Source: Capra hircus (lineage: Eukaryota; Chordata; Mammalia; Artiodactyla; Bovidae). Taken from it: DNA of 64,000 bases. The notes under the pieces are model-generated. The model had not been told where the DNA came from and made no database searches. It saw only the letters and a program-made list of their open reading frames with translations. The position numbers and the translations under genes were made by a program. The stretch spans positions 83,082,713-83,146,712 of the forward strand of contig NC_030816.1 of NCBI RefSeq assembly GCF_001704415.2, in the 5' to 3' direction. Below are positions 1-10,961 of this stretch, in pieces (positions within the stretch are counted from its first letter, which is position 1; each line of letters opens with the position of its first letter).

Positions 1-688
1 TGCTCATCTGCCGCTGAGGGGAGTAAAGTCCTGCCCCTCTGACCCGGGAGTCCCGGGTCTTTCTAGGTCTGTGCCCTGACAAGAGATGTCGGCAGCCAAA
101 GGAACTGTGAGCCAGGAAGGCATTCCCCAAGGTCTGCCGTGGCGTCTTCAGATAACGTTAGAGACTATGTCTTGTTTTCACCTTTGAGTCTGACTCAGAA
201 TCCAGGATGTTGCCTGATGGTGTGGATATTTAGTAAATGTGGACAAAAGGAAGGAGGAAGGGAAGGTAGGGAGTAAAGAAGAGGAAAAGTGAAGGGCAGG
301 AGGAATCCTTTTCAGGGCTCACTTGTGTAAACTCTGTCATAAGCTTTTTCCATGACTACTCAATTTTTCCAAACAGAAAGAAACCAGATATTTCTAGTTC
401 TGTCACTCTAAAGTAAAGGATGAATTTATCCATAGCCTTCCTTACCCGCAGCTTGGGGCGAGAATCCAGGACTGAAGTGAAGCAATAAATAAAGACTAAA
501 AGGAGGTGTGGGGCAGGGGGTGGGGGGAGATAGTTTCCAAAATGAGTACTACATGATTTGAGAAGGAATATCTCAGGAGTCCAACTGAACTGTTCAGCTG
601 CAGGCTGCGATGTTATTAAAATAGCTGACATATACACCCTTTGTGTAGTCACCCTAAAGGAGTCATTTGGAGCCAGCTGCCCTGGCTG
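1..688. other. Single-copy sequence, no gene seen
   Basis: No recognisable coding exon or repeat. It contains a purine-rich stretch (about 241-305, mostly G and A on the + strand) and a G-rich patch near 510-530. The open frames here are short and show no family signature. Confidence 0.5.
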
Positions 689-703
689 GAGGATCTCTGT
701 GTG

Positions 704-1032
704 CTGTGCTTAGTCTCTCAGTCATGTCCAACTCTCTGCGACCCCATGGACTGCAGCCCGCCAGGCTCCTCTGTCCATGGGGATTCTCCAGGCAAGAATA
801 CTGGAGTGGGTTGCATGCCCTCCTCCAGGGGATCTTCCCAAGCCAGGGGATCAAACCCAGGTCTCCCACATTGCAGGCAGATTCTTTACTGTCTGAGCCA
901 CCAGGGAAGCCCAAGAATACTGGAGTGGTTAGCCTATCTTTTCTGCAGGGGATCTTCCTGACCCAGGAATCAAACCAGGGTCTCCCACATTGCAGGTGGA
1001 TTCTTTACCAGCTGAGCTACCACAGAAGCCCA
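704..1032 (-). mobile_element. Bov-tA SINE, one and a half units
   Basis: One full Bov-tA unit in reverse complement (704-912) is followed directly by a second partial unit (912-1031). Both end in the reverse complement of the tRNA-like head (gagccaccagggaagccc type). The flanks GAGGATCTCT-GTGTG (about 689-703) and GAGGATCTCT-ACGTGTG (about 1033-1049) look like a target-site duplication, so the two units probably inserted as one element. Confidence 0.85.
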
Positions 1033-1574
1033 GAGGATCTCTACGTGTGACTAAATGTGTAAAGAAGCAAATGGGGCCTCAGATGAACTGTCAGTTATGA
1101 AGATGCTCTCATGATAAAAGCTGGCCCCAAAGCAATCACAGAAGCTTTGAAAGCATTCTGGGGGTACAAAGCATGCTCAGGGAACATAGGGTCCACAGTA
1201 GGATTGTTGTTGTTATTATGATCGAGTTATTTTTCAAATAATTTTCAGTCATCTCTCATGACTTTGAGGAAAGTCTTCAATATCATTGTCCCACACAGTG
1301 AATGTGGGTAAAACAGGAAACAGATGGAACTTTAACAGGCTAGTCAGGAGACTGAAGCATCACAGAAACCCTGGCACCAACCAGAAGTGTAACAGGTCAC
1401 CTGCACCCTTTTGAGGCATTCAGAGCAGAAACGCAGCATTTGGGTATCGACCTGCAGGGCACGTGAACAGGTGTCTGTGCTGCAGACAGCTGGCTGGTCC
1501 CCAGGGCTGGGTTCCTCTCTGACACCTTCCTCATTAGCAAATGGGACCAGTGTGATAACCCAGCCAGCCAGATG

Positions 1575-1626
1575 TTGCTCCATTCTTGACGTCAAAGATT
1601 TTGCTCCATCCTTGACGTCAAAGATT
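1575..1626. repeat. 26-bp tandem duplication
   Basis: Two adjacent 26-base units, 1575-1600 and 1601-1626, differ at a single base (T/C inside the CCATTC/CCATCC part). A few bases of a third unit follow. Each unit contains the same 8-base palindrome, so the duplication has doubled a potential binding site. Confidence 0.95.
1587..1620. promoter_or_regulatory. Two perfect CRE (TGACGTCA) sites
   Basis: TGACGTCA occurs at 1587-1594 and 1613-1620, exactly 26 bases apart, each inside a 10-base palindrome TTGACGTCAA. This octamer is the consensus cAMP-response element bound by CREB/ATF dimers. Both copies keep the CpG at the centre. Whether a promoter is near is unknown; no TATA box or CpG island adjoins it. 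Confidence 0.6.
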
Positions 1627-2066
1627 TTGCCTGTCATTTACAGCATTTTGCAAACACTAATTCACAGTCCCAGGCCAGGCAAGCTTTGTATTTCCTGGGA
1701 AACTTTTAACAATTTTAAAACTTAAACATCAGAGGTTCTGATTCAGGCATGGAAACTCAGGAATAGGTATTTTTTTAAAATTTCCCTAGTGATGTTAAAC
1801 AATCAAGTATTTAAAAAATCACTGGTGTAGACTTTCTATTTTGGAGTGTAATTAGATTGTCTCACTGTTCTTTTATATTATTCAATTATTGCTAGGTTGA
1901 AGTTACTCATCTAAGATTTGAGAGCACTGTTCCCCAATCCCGGTCAATGGTACTCCCAGTACTGAATGAATGAATGAAGGTCCACCCAGGGTCAGAAGGT
2001 CAGGAGGAACGATGTTTCTCTCGTGGTCTCCACATTACTGGGAAAAGAAACACAAATCCCCCTTTT

Positions 2067-2130
2067 TAAGGAAACAAAAAGGGAAAGGGAGGGAGGAGAA
2101 AGAGGGTGAAAGAAAGAAGGAAGAAAGAAA
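2067..2130 (+). repeat. Polypurine tract
   Basis: Almost uninterrupted A/G on the + strand, including GGGAAAGGGAGGGAGGAG and (GAAA)-like units. This is low-complexity sequence, not a gene. Confidence 0.7.
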
Positions 2131-2554
2131 TCACATTTAAAATTGACAGAAAATGTTCTTTGGCTTCAGGGGCCCATGTGATAAGCCTCCAAAGAGAAAG
2201 GGCTGTGAGCTCTCTGGGTAAGGGCTGCAGTGTGAACACTGCTGGAGCCCACAGCTCAGATCCTGGTTCAGATGCCAGCTCCCTCCTGGGTTCCTCGGTC
2301 CCTCCAAGGAAGCTGGGCTCCTTCCAGGGTTAACAGGTGTCATGGGAGTTAAGTTGGGGGACTCTCTACCCAAACAAGTATGGCAAAAACTGGCTTAAAG
2401 GAAAGTTAGCCGGGTTTCGATGCATCAAGATTTCTGGGCTTGAAACTTGCTAATGCGCTCAGAACTTTTCCTGAAAAGAAGCGTATCATTAGAGCTTGCC
2501 CTGGACACAATTGACTATGGCACCGATCGTGTGATACACACCCACGCAAGGATT

Positions 2555-2625
2555 GGCAGAGGTGCGCTGAGCACCCACTACGCCAGGCACTGTGCCGAGT
2601 GCAAAGCAAGCCCCTTGCAGTCCCT
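2555..2625. mobile_element. Old MIR- or L2-like fragment
   Basis: The stretch around GAGCACCCACTACGCCAGG CACTGTGC resembles the 'last exon-like' core shared by MIR and reversed L2 3' ends. It is short and diverged, so the family is uncertain. Confidence 0.35.
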
Positions 2626-3449
2626 GCCCCACCTCCATGGTGCTTTCCGAGCAGACACCTGGGGAGCACTCATCTTGGGTCCTGGGTCCCCAGTTCTCTC
2701 CCTCCTCTCCCCTCCAGTCCTGCATTTTCTCTCAGTCTTCAAGGTCTTTTGAGGACAGGGGTGGGTCTTTTCCTGGCTGGTCTCCAGCCTGGTTCCCACA
2801 CTTTGACCTTCTGGGAGAACCCTGGCCTTGGCCGTCATTCCGCTTGCCCCTATAGACAGGGTCGCCTGGGCCCTTTCTTCTGCTGCCATGCTTGTCACGA
2901 CCCAGCCTCCCTGAGCCAAGCTGCTGGCATTCATCAGCACTGTCTGTCTCCTCAGTTCTAACCCCCTTCTTTTCTTTCCATATCCTCCTGGGCTTGCACC
3001 TGAAGCTCTTGTGTCGACCTGGTTCCACAGCTCCTCCAATCCATCTGTGCATTGGGTCCATGGGTCAGCTCTCTTAGCCTCCTACCCTGGCCCACCCTCT
3101 CCCTGGCCCATCTGGCTCAGCCTGGGACTCCTCCCCTGGGAGAGTCACCATAGTCCCTCTTCAAAAATTGATACTTAGCTCTACTGCATGGTGAAGACCC
3201 TGTATCTTGCTGGGGAACATCCCTCAAGGTTGTCTGCAAGTAAAGAAACAAAAATTAAATACTCACCCCTGTCCACATGCTGCTTCCTTCATCCATCCTC
3301 TGCCCTGAGTCGCCTGCCCACTGCGGGAGGAATCCGCCTCCCTCTCCAGAAGCAGCTCTGTTCTGGAAGCATGGTCCCCACCTGCCCTGCTCCGATAAGC
3401 AGCAGTGCCCCATGCTCTGTGGGTTTTTTTGCTTTCTTCCTTCCTTTCT
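2626..3449. other. Single-copy sequence, moderately GC-rich
   Basis: Overlapping open frames on both strands reflect base composition. None shows a domain or flanking splice sites that I trust. No young repeat is seen. Confidence 0.4.
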
Positions 3450-3753
3450 TTTTTTTTTTTTTTTTTTTGCTGCATTGGGTCTTTGTCGCTGCACACGGGC
3501 TTTCTCTAGTTGCAGCCAGTGGGGGCTACTCCTCTTTGCGGTGCACGGGGTTCTCGTTGTGGTGACTTCTCTCATTGCAGAGCACCAGCTCTAGCTGCGT
3601 GAGCTAAGCAGTTGCAGTACGCAGGCTCAACAGTTTCGGCGCTAGGGCTTCATTGCCCCGTGGCATGTGGAATAGCCCTAGACTAGGGATCGAACCCCCG
3701 TTCCCTGCAGTGTCAGGTGGATTCTTAACCCCTGGACCACCACCAGGGAAGTC
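3450..3753 (-). mobile_element. CHR-type cetartiodactyl SINE
   Basis: The left end is a poly(T) run (3450-3469), which is the poly(A) tail on the minus strand. The right end is the reversed tRNA-like head (ACCACCAGGGAAGTCC). In between are CHR-type body features: repeated 'agagcacc', 'ctgcgtgagc' blocks and a B-box region GGGATCGAACCC at about 3686. Confidence 0.8.
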
Positions 3754-5007
3754 CTCCATGCTCTGGTTTTATACAAAAGATCAGCTCTGCTTCCTGGCGA
3801 CAGCCTACTGGACCAGGAATTAGCACCTGAGCGGAAAGCAGCTCCCAGAAGCTGGGCACTGGGCAGCCAACCACCACTTCCCCAAGTGCCTTGGATACAG
3901 CTTCTGTCCTCGGCTTCAGTTTCACCTGGAGAGCAGCAAGATGGCCTGGGAAGGGACAACTGATCAGTTTTGCTTCCGAGCAGGGGAAGAAATGAGTGAA
4001 GACGGCAAGAGGGAGGAGCAGTAGATAAGCACCACCAAGACGCTTGCCAGGCCAAGGTCAATGGTGGAGCCACAGAGGCTGGTTAACACCAGAGAATTCT
4101 TTGCCTTTTGAGTCATGTGTGTTGCTGAGAGGCAGCTCCACCCCCGCAGTCTCTGCACCCACCATGCTGGTAAATTCTGCTGGGCCACATGGACTTCATG
4201 TGAGTGGTTATGGATAAGTTTGGTCTGGTTCTGTTTGTTAGAACATAAAGGGGGTGGTTTTTAAACCAAAATCAACTCTGCAGAATAGAGATTTTTTGCG
4301 TTTGAGAGGCACCTGAACCCCCCTGGGTTCTCCTGGGGATTCCATTCCTTTGCACAGAGATCACCAGCAAATGTGAGGCCACAGCTGACACTTAGATTTG
4401 ATCCACTTATTAATCTGCCCAACCAACTCCACAGCAAGCAAGAGCGGAAAGGGTTTTCTGGGTGCAGTAGGATTCATTGAAAATATTTGTGCAAAGAAAG
4501 TGAGTTTTGTAGGCGAAAAGGAAGAGAGCTCCCCATAGAGCAGGGGTATTTCCAGATGGTGAATCGACAATATCTGTGAAACTCGGAGATGCAAACAGGC
4601 ATGAAGGCTGGTGACTCACATGCGGCAGGTGTGGGAGGCGCTGAAGGAAGAGCCTTCCTTCAGGTTAAAGGCACCTATTGTTTGTCAGACAAGCAGCCCC
4701 CTTCCACTGGGAAGCTTTCCCTACCATGCATCTCCATCCACAGGCTTTCCATGGGCAGTAATGTTTTGTATGACCCACCCTTCTCCTGGCGTAACTGCTC
4801 TTAGATGTAGACTGCTGGTGCTGGGTGGCCACAGTTCCTACAATGTGGATGCGGGAACCCTGGCTCTCTGAGCAGAGAAGAATGATGCATGATGAGCAGA
4901 AAGGAGCAAGAGAGATTCTTGGTGGCTTCTAAGTCTCTGTGTTCCAGTTAATCCTGAGACATAGCCGGTTTTCGGCCCTTAGATTTTGGATGTCCCACCT
5001 TCTAAAG
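3754..5007. other. Single-copy sequence, no gene seen
   Basis: No repeat or coding family recognised. Open frames are below 135 codons on both strands and lack recognisable motifs. Confidence 0.4.
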
Positions 5008-5120
5008 GTTCAGTTCAGTTCAGTCGCTCAGTTGTGTCCGACTCTCTGCGACCCCACGAATCGCAGCACGCCAGGCCTCCCTGTCCATCACCAACTCCCG
5101 GAGTTCACTCAGACTCACGT
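5008..5120 (-). mobile_element. BovB 3' end, strongly 5'-truncated
   Basis: Begins with the reversed BovB tail (repeated CAGTT units) and runs through the last ~110 bases of the element before meeting unrelated sequence at about 5121. Confidence 0.85.
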
Positions 5121-5408
5121 CCTCTGTCTGGCACAGTCTGTGAGAGCTTCCAGAGAAGAAAGAACCCAGTGGCAGCAAGACGACTGGCCAAAAAGCTTGA
5201 ACGATTGTCCGGGCTTGATGAGACTCAGATCTCCACCATGGCTTTAACATCGGGAATGAGCACATCCCTTGGAGGGGATCACTCTGTCAGAAGTGATGAT
5301 GGAGTAGAGAGTTTCCCAGCATGTGGAACACTCACCATAGCAACCTGTTCCTGTGACACCTTTGTAGACGGCAGCATTTTTATAGCAGCGATGGATATAA
5401 CAGCCTGA
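5121..5408 (+). other. Unidentified open frame beside BovB
   Basis: A + frame stays open from the BovB tail to a stop at 5406-5408. About 92 codons lie outside the repeat, including a basic stretch RRKNPVAARRLAKKLERL. I do not recognise the protein. It could be a degraded retrocopy, a chance frame, or part of an unlisted repeat. No start codon, splice site or poly(A) supports it as a gene. Confidence 0.2.
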
Positions 5409-6230
5409 GTACTAACCCAGTAGCTCCTAGGACAGGACTCAACCACAAAACATGTCAGAAAGCCAAGGGCATTAATTTAGACTCAGGGGAGCTATAACTT
5501 AACCCAAAGAAGAGATTTACCCAGCCTTTCCAAAAAGGAAATTAAGCAACTCAGCTACCAAATTCACCAGCAAGTCCTAATCTCTCCGAATGAAAGGGCA
5601 GCTGTGACTCCACAGGAAGCACCAGGGTCTGTTCCCTGGAGGGCCTGGACCGGAGCTGAAGCATCTGGTATCCAGGGAAAGCTGATCAACTGAGAGTTAG
5701 GTCCTGGAGGGGCGCCATGACAACCGGAGCCAAAAATGTGTCCAAGTCCAGAGAAACATCACAGCTCATTAGACTAGTCTGTGTTTTCTAACCACCTATA
5801 CAAATATTTGTGGATCTTTCCCCTGTGATCTAGGCTGATGATAAGCTTCGGGGAAATTTATAGCACAGTGATCTCACAAACTTTCCTTGCACCAGTCTTT
5901 CTTTTAACTAAGATCCCTGACATTAATTATTAGCCATATAAGAGGGAGTCTCTTGGAACAATGATTCCTCCAGGGCCTTCTTTTAGAGGAAAGGAAGGTT
6001 TACACAGAATCCTATCATTCCATGACATTCAAGCTTATTATCCATTAGTAATTCCAGAACCTCCAAAGAAAATGTGAATGCCTAACAAGAAGAAATCAAT
6101 CTATAGCAGAAGTAAGTAAGTTAGTCCTTTGGCCCCCTCAGCATTCAATTTCAAAGTATAGAAATTTTAGTTCCTGCTCAGTGAGGGACGGGAAGTAAGC
6201 TGGATCAGTCAGGGTAGGCTCTATGTTATG
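5409..6230. other. Single-copy sequence, no gene seen
   Basis: AT-rich DNA with no open frame worth listing and no repeat recognised. Confidence 0.4.
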
Positions 6231-6268
6231 CTGCAGATGCAAAAGACCCAACAACCTTAGGGGCTTAT

Positions 6269-6442
6269 AATGTGAAAGTGAAAGTGTCTGACTCTTTGTG
6301 ACCCCATAAACTGAATTCTAGGCCAGAACACTGGAGTGGGTAGCCTTTCCCTTCTCCAGGGGATCTTCCCAACCCAGGGATCAAACCCAGGTCTCCTGCA
6401 CTGCAGGCAGATTCTTTACCAGCTGAGCCGCAAGGGAAGCCC
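6269..6442 (-). mobile_element. Bov-tA SINE with deletion
   Basis: Reverse-complement Bov-tA. The tail-side region is shortened (GTCTGACTCTTTGTGACCCC then directly CAGAACACTGGAG), and the head side is complete to the reversed AGGGAAGCCC at 6442. Confidence 0.85.
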
Positions 6443-6712
6443 TAGGGGGCTTAAACAAAAGTTCATTTCTAGCTCAGATTCCATGTATAAAGGCCAGCAG
6501 GGGGCACCACTTGCAACAGTCACTCATTGGCCTAGGCTAAGAGTGCTGCCATCTCCAATTGCTGATGGCAGTGCTAGAGGGAGAAGTCTCTTACTGCTTC
6601 CACCCAGAAACACTACGTGTCTAGTCCACTCACATCTCATCAACCAAAGTGAGTCACGTGGCCACACCTTACTCTAAGTGGCCAGCGAAGTGAAATAATA
6701 CCCTGTGCTTTA
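6443..6712. mobile_element. Possible ancient repeat split by the Bov-tA
   Basis: Sequence flanking the Bov-tA (ending at about 6260, resuming at 6443) reads like one old interspersed repeat of uncertain family, with AGTTCATTTCTAGCTCA and GTCACGTGGCCACACCT blocks that I associate with ancient mammalian elements. The family is not decided. Confidence 0.3.
6494..6510 (+). promoter_or_regulatory. CTCF-like motif (+)
   Basis: CCAGCAGGGGGCACCAC matches the CTCF core pattern (CCAsyAGrkGGC) on the + strand. CTCF binds such sites at insulators and loop anchors. The match is to the core only; occupancy is inferred, not shown. Confidence 0.5.
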
Positions 6713-6881
6713 GGGTGTCCCTGGTGGCTCAGATGGTACAGAATCTGCCTGCAATGCAGGAGACTGCAGGTTTGATCCCTGGGTGGGGAAGATCCCCTGG
6801 AGGAGGAAACATCTACACACTCTAGTATTCTTGCCTGGAGAATTCCACTGGATTGCAAAGAGTCAGACACGACTGAACACA
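6713..6881 (+). mobile_element. Bov-tA SINE
   Basis: Starts with the head GTCCCTGGTGGCTCAG and ends with AGTCAGACACGACTGAACAC. An internal piece of the tail half is missing (ACTGGATTGCAAAG junction). The B-box region is TTTGATCCC. Confidence 0.9.
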
Positions 6882-7309
6882 TATGCAGTTAGTCATGCGT
6901 CAGTGGAAGGGTTAAGATTTTATGGAAAAGCTGGCTCACAATTGGTCTTCAAGAAGGGGGCAGGAGTTGGATGGGCTGTGAGGAAGGCATGAGGGAGGCA
7001 GGGACAGTGACCCAGCAGGCAGCATTCACGGAGATGACAAGGGAACTGGTTTGGGGTCTTCATGCGCCCAGGACTCCCGTTCCCTAAACGTCTGTTGAGT
7101 AGACTTGGCATCCCTGGGATACACAATAGAATAAAAAATATAGTTAAATCTGACTCATAGAGTACTGGAAATAACACATCATTTCGCTTATTTACATAAT
7201 GAAACCAGGCAGTCTGACTTTTCACATATGTGGAAATCTGAACTTACATTGCAATCTCCTCCAAGTTCTTCTCTGCTCCAACCGTTGCAACAACATAATA
7301 CAAGTTGTT
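6882..7309. other. Single-copy sequence
   Basis: Nothing recognised between two Bov-tA copies. The sequence ATACACAATAGA at about 7118 resembles the downstream TSD of the next SINE by chance or old duplication. Confidence 0.4.
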
Positions 7310-7322
7310 AGGATCCGCAACA

Positions 7323-7526
7323 GCTTCCCAGGTGGCTCAGATGGTAAAGAATCCACCTGCAATGCAGGAAGTCTGGATTTGATCCCTGGATCAGGAGATT
7401 CCCTGGAGAAGAGAATGGCTACCCACTCCGACATTCTTGCTTGGCAAATCCCCTCGACAGAGGAGCCTGGCAGGCTACCGTCCGTGAGGTCTCAAAGAGT
7501 CACCTGAGCGACTAACACACACACAC
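7323..7526 (+). mobile_element. Bov-tA SINE with TSD
   Basis: Full-length element from CTTCCCAGGTGGCTCAG to GAGCGACTAACACACAC. Flanked by an imperfect TSD: AGGATCCGCAACA (7310-7322) and AGGATACACAATA (7527-7539). Confidence 0.92.
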
Positions 7527-7540
7527 AGGATACACAATAG

Positions 7541-7853
7541 TTAGAACATTTCTCAAGAGAGGTATAAAGGGGGGAGTTTTCTGTTTCTTTTCAAATAGCT
7601 CTTGTTAGGGGTCTTGCAAAGGATAGTACCTACCAGTTAGCAATCTGACAACCCTCACTGAACACTTATACACACAAACTCTTAGAAATAAATGTGAAAC
7701 CTAAATCTATTCTTTAACCAAAACCTAGCATACACTCATCAAAGAAATCAACTCTTAGAAGCAAATAGAAGAAAGGCAAAGAATCATATCTATAGCTATG
7801 TCACTATCTAATCACAAAAGGAAGCCACAAGGAGGAAATGCAGGAAGCCATCG
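7541..7853. other. Single-copy sequence
   Basis: No gene or repeat recognised in this short AT-rich interval. Confidence 0.4.
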
Positions 7854-7862
7854 GAAATCCCT

Positions 7863-8149
7863 GCTGCTGATGCTGCTGCTGCTGCTGCTGCTGCTAAGTC
7901 GCTTTAGTCGTGTCCGACTCTGTGCAACCCATAGACGGCAGCCCACCAGGCTCCCCCGTCCCTGAGATTCTCCAGGCAAGAATACTGGAGTGGGTTGCCA
8001 TTTCCTTCTCCAATGCATGCAAGTGAAAAGTGAAGTCACTCAGTCATGTCCGACTCTTAGCCACTCCATGGACTGCAGCCTACCAGGCTCCTCCGCCCAT
8101 GGGATTTTCCAGGCAAGAGTACTAGAGTTGGGTGCCATTGTCTTCTCCA
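7863..8149 (-). mobile_element. Bov-A2 SINE with TSD and (CTG)n
   Basis: Two similar A-type monomers in reverse complement joined by GCATGCAAGTGAAAAGTGAAG. The minus-strand tail is the trinucleotide run CTG/GCT at about 7861-7893. The TSD GAAATCCCT is perfect (7854-7862 and 8150-8158). The (CTG)n is a likely polymorphic microsatellite. Confidence 0.95.
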
Positions 8150-8158
8150 GAAATCCCT

Positions 8159-9074
8159 AGCTCCAGACAGAAACTGCATCTATTGAAGATGTTCTTTTGA
8201 ATCATTAAGGCTTCCACTTGGAGGAAAATGAAAAAACAATGCAAATCAGGGTTTGTTCTATTTTTTTGGTTTGCCTCTTGGGCTGGGTGCTTAGTATAGA
8301 TTATCTAAAGTCTGTTTAAATAACCATATTTTGGTTTTCCCAGCTTAGAACAGAAATTCCAGGTTTACGAGTAATAGAGAAAAGGTTAGGTAAATAGAAT
8401 TAACCAGACTATGGTGCTTCCTCAATAGTCAACAAAGGAGTAGAGTTTATATGAATGGCAACAAGGAGCCAATACAGGTTTGGGGTCAGAAAAATAGCAT
8501 AATGAGAGCTCTAGTTTGGGAGATTAATCTGTAAAGAGTATACGAATAGACTGGAGAAACTGGAGTCAGAGAGACTTCAAAGAAAGACAGCATATTCATT
8601 TATACAAGAGTGATGACTGGAGCCCAAGGGGAGAAATCAGAGAAACTTATGTAAAGAAATCTTTGTAAAACAATAGATTTTGAGAATGAAGGCAAATGAA
8701 AGATGGCTCAAAGCTTTCCAACCTGAGAAATCAGAAAGGTAGAGTCATTGACGGAAATGGGAACCTAAAAGATGGAGCAATTCAGGGAGAAGAAGGTCAA
8801 AGGTCGAGGCCCAGGTTTACATCTTCAGTTGCCCTGAGTATTTGTAGAAGTGTGTATGTTCTCAATCCAGCACAGGCATTGCAAAAACAGATTAATCCAT
8901 CATTGACCAAAAGCATATTTCTGTAATTCTCCAGTAATGGGATGTTCACACGGAGGTAAATATGAGCATGTCAACCAAGAAGACATACAGACCAGCTAAG
9001 CAGAGAACTCAGGTGATTCTCAAATTCATTCCAGTTATAATTTGTAGCAGAACCTCAGAGTCACCACCTTTATC
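8159..9074. other. Single-copy sequence, AT-rich
   Basis: No coding signal. The longest + frame (8696-8926) has no recognisable domain. No young repeat. Confidence 0.4.
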
Positions 9075-9460
9075 TCAGTTCAGTCACTCAGTCATGTCCA
9101 ACTCTTTTTGATCCCATGAACCGCAGCAAGCCAGGCCTCCCTGTCCATCACCAACTCCCGGAGTTTACCAAATAAACTCAAGTTTATTGAGTCGGTGATG
9201 CCATCCAACCGTCTCATCCTCTGTTGTCCCCTTCTCCTCCTGCCCTCAATCTTTCCCAGCATCAGGGTCTTTCCAAATGAGTCAGCTCTTCGCATCAGGT
9301 GGCCAAAGTACTGGAGTTTCAGCTTCAACATCAGTCCTATCAATGAACACCCAGAACTGATCTCCTTTACGATGGACTGGTTGGATCTCCTTGCAGTCCA
9401 AGGGACTCTCAAGAGTCTTCTCCAACACCACAGTTCAAAAGCATCAATTCTTTGGTGCTT
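9075..9460 (-). mobile_element. BovB 3' end
   Basis: The reversed 3' terminal ~385 bases. The C-terminal coding part reads on the minus strand (MRRADS, KIEGRRRRGQQRMRRLDGI type). 5'-truncated at about 9460. Confidence 0.92.
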
Positions 9461-10191
9461 AATGCCCTAATTCTTATTCAATGCTTAATTCCAGCACCAA
9501 CTCTCTCATGAATCACTCTCCCACCCAAGTCTTAGAAACAAACACTCTCTCTCTATGCTGTCATCATACGCTATGTACTTAATTAACTTCTATTCTATAA
9601 TATTTACTATTCCCACTGTATCGTTATTATCTGGTTTGAAGTAGATGGTAGTTCTTAGTAGGCAAAGATTTTGTTTATCATCTTTATATCCTTAATGGAA
9701 GTAAAGTCTCATAGTAAGTACATAATATGAATGAATGAAGACAAGATTCTCATTTTGATGAACTGGCTTGTAACAGACAAAACTTTCCATCAGCTATCAC
9801 TAGATAACTGACTAAAATATTGAAAATATCTGTTCAAAGGCATTGGGGAGCTGCCAAGGTAGCAAGACCTGAGGGGCTAAAATCCTGGAGAGAAAGAAAA
9901 CGTACTGATGAGTCTGACATCACACATCACTCTTCTTCTAATGAAATTGCTAATTTATAATCAATTTTTCAAAGCCTAAAAATCCAAGGAGAAAGTGGCA
10001 AAGTAAATGAGAAGTCACACAGACCTCGTGACAGTCTCAAACACTGGAGAGTTAAAAGTTAGAATCCAAGGTCATCAAGGCAGGTAGCACTCACAGGGCC
10101 AGCAACCCAGCAAATAGGGATGCACAGAGAAGTGTGTCTGATATTTGCCCTGCTTTTTCCCTGCCATTTACTGATTTGTAAGCAGTGCCCA

Positions 10192-10419
10192 GCCTTCCCA
10201 GGTGGCGCTAGTGGTAAAGAAACCGCCTGCCAATGCAGGAGACACAAGAGATGCAGGTTCCATCCCTGGGTCAGGAAGATCCCCTGGAGGAGGGCATGGC
10301 AACCCACTCCAGGCAAGTCTTGCCTGGAGAATCCCATGGACAGAGGAACCCGGTGGGCTGCTGTCCATAAGGTCACAAAGAGCCGGACACTACTGAAGCG
10401 ACTTAGCACACACGCACAC
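10192..10419 (+). mobile_element. Bov-tA SINE with TSD
   Basis: Head GCCTTCCCAGGTGGCGC, B box GGTTCCATCCC, tail GACTGAAGCGACTTAGCA. The TSD AGCAGTGCCCA is perfect (10181-10191 and 10420-10430). Confidence 0.95.
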
Positions 10420-10961
10420 AGCAGTGCCCACAAGACTGAGAAGGTGTGCAGAGCAGTCAGTGGTCTCAGGGTGCCATGGAGACAAAAACTGGAGGTCAAG
10501 GGCTTATCCAGGCTTTCAGCTGGCATGCCTGAACTACTATATTAGGATATGAGTGAATCATGAATAGACCAACCCTCCTGAGAACTGAAACCAGATTCTC
10601 GTCAGCTCAATCCAAGACAGGATTTAGATGACCTGTCCCTATTCTAGCTGCTTTCCAGAAACAAAAATATCTCTCTGGAGAAAGACATCTCCCAGAGCAC
10701 CTGTAATTTTTCATATACATTGCCTGGCATTCAATAACTATTACCAGGCATACTAGGAAAGAAGTCCAAATAGCTTTAAAAAAAGTATAGAAAAAGGCCA
10801 GATATTGGGGCTATCAGATATGAAAGTTAAGATAACTGTGAATACTAAGTTCAGTAAATAGAAGACAGGATAAAAATTTCACCAGAGAAGTAAAATCTAT
10901 TTTAAAAATCAAATGGATATTCTAGAACTGAAATATAATAGCTGAAATTAATAGCTCAATT

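Larger units (their letters stand above)
1050..2040. other. Single-copy sequence around a CRE duplication
   Basis: No gene or young repeat is recognised apart from the tandem duplication at 1575-1626. A short (TGAA)n run lies at about 1963-1978. The region is AT-rich on the right (1700-1900). Confidence 0.45.

Noticed and set aside
7861..7893. (CTG)n as an expanded coding repeat
   Set aside because: It is the tail of a reversed Bov-A2 element with a perfect TSD, not part of an exon.
10202..10270. tRNA gene (A- and B-box-like sequence) here and in other Bov-tA heads
   Set aside because: The match is the tRNA-derived head of a SINE: it lacks a complete acceptor stem and continues into the SINE body.
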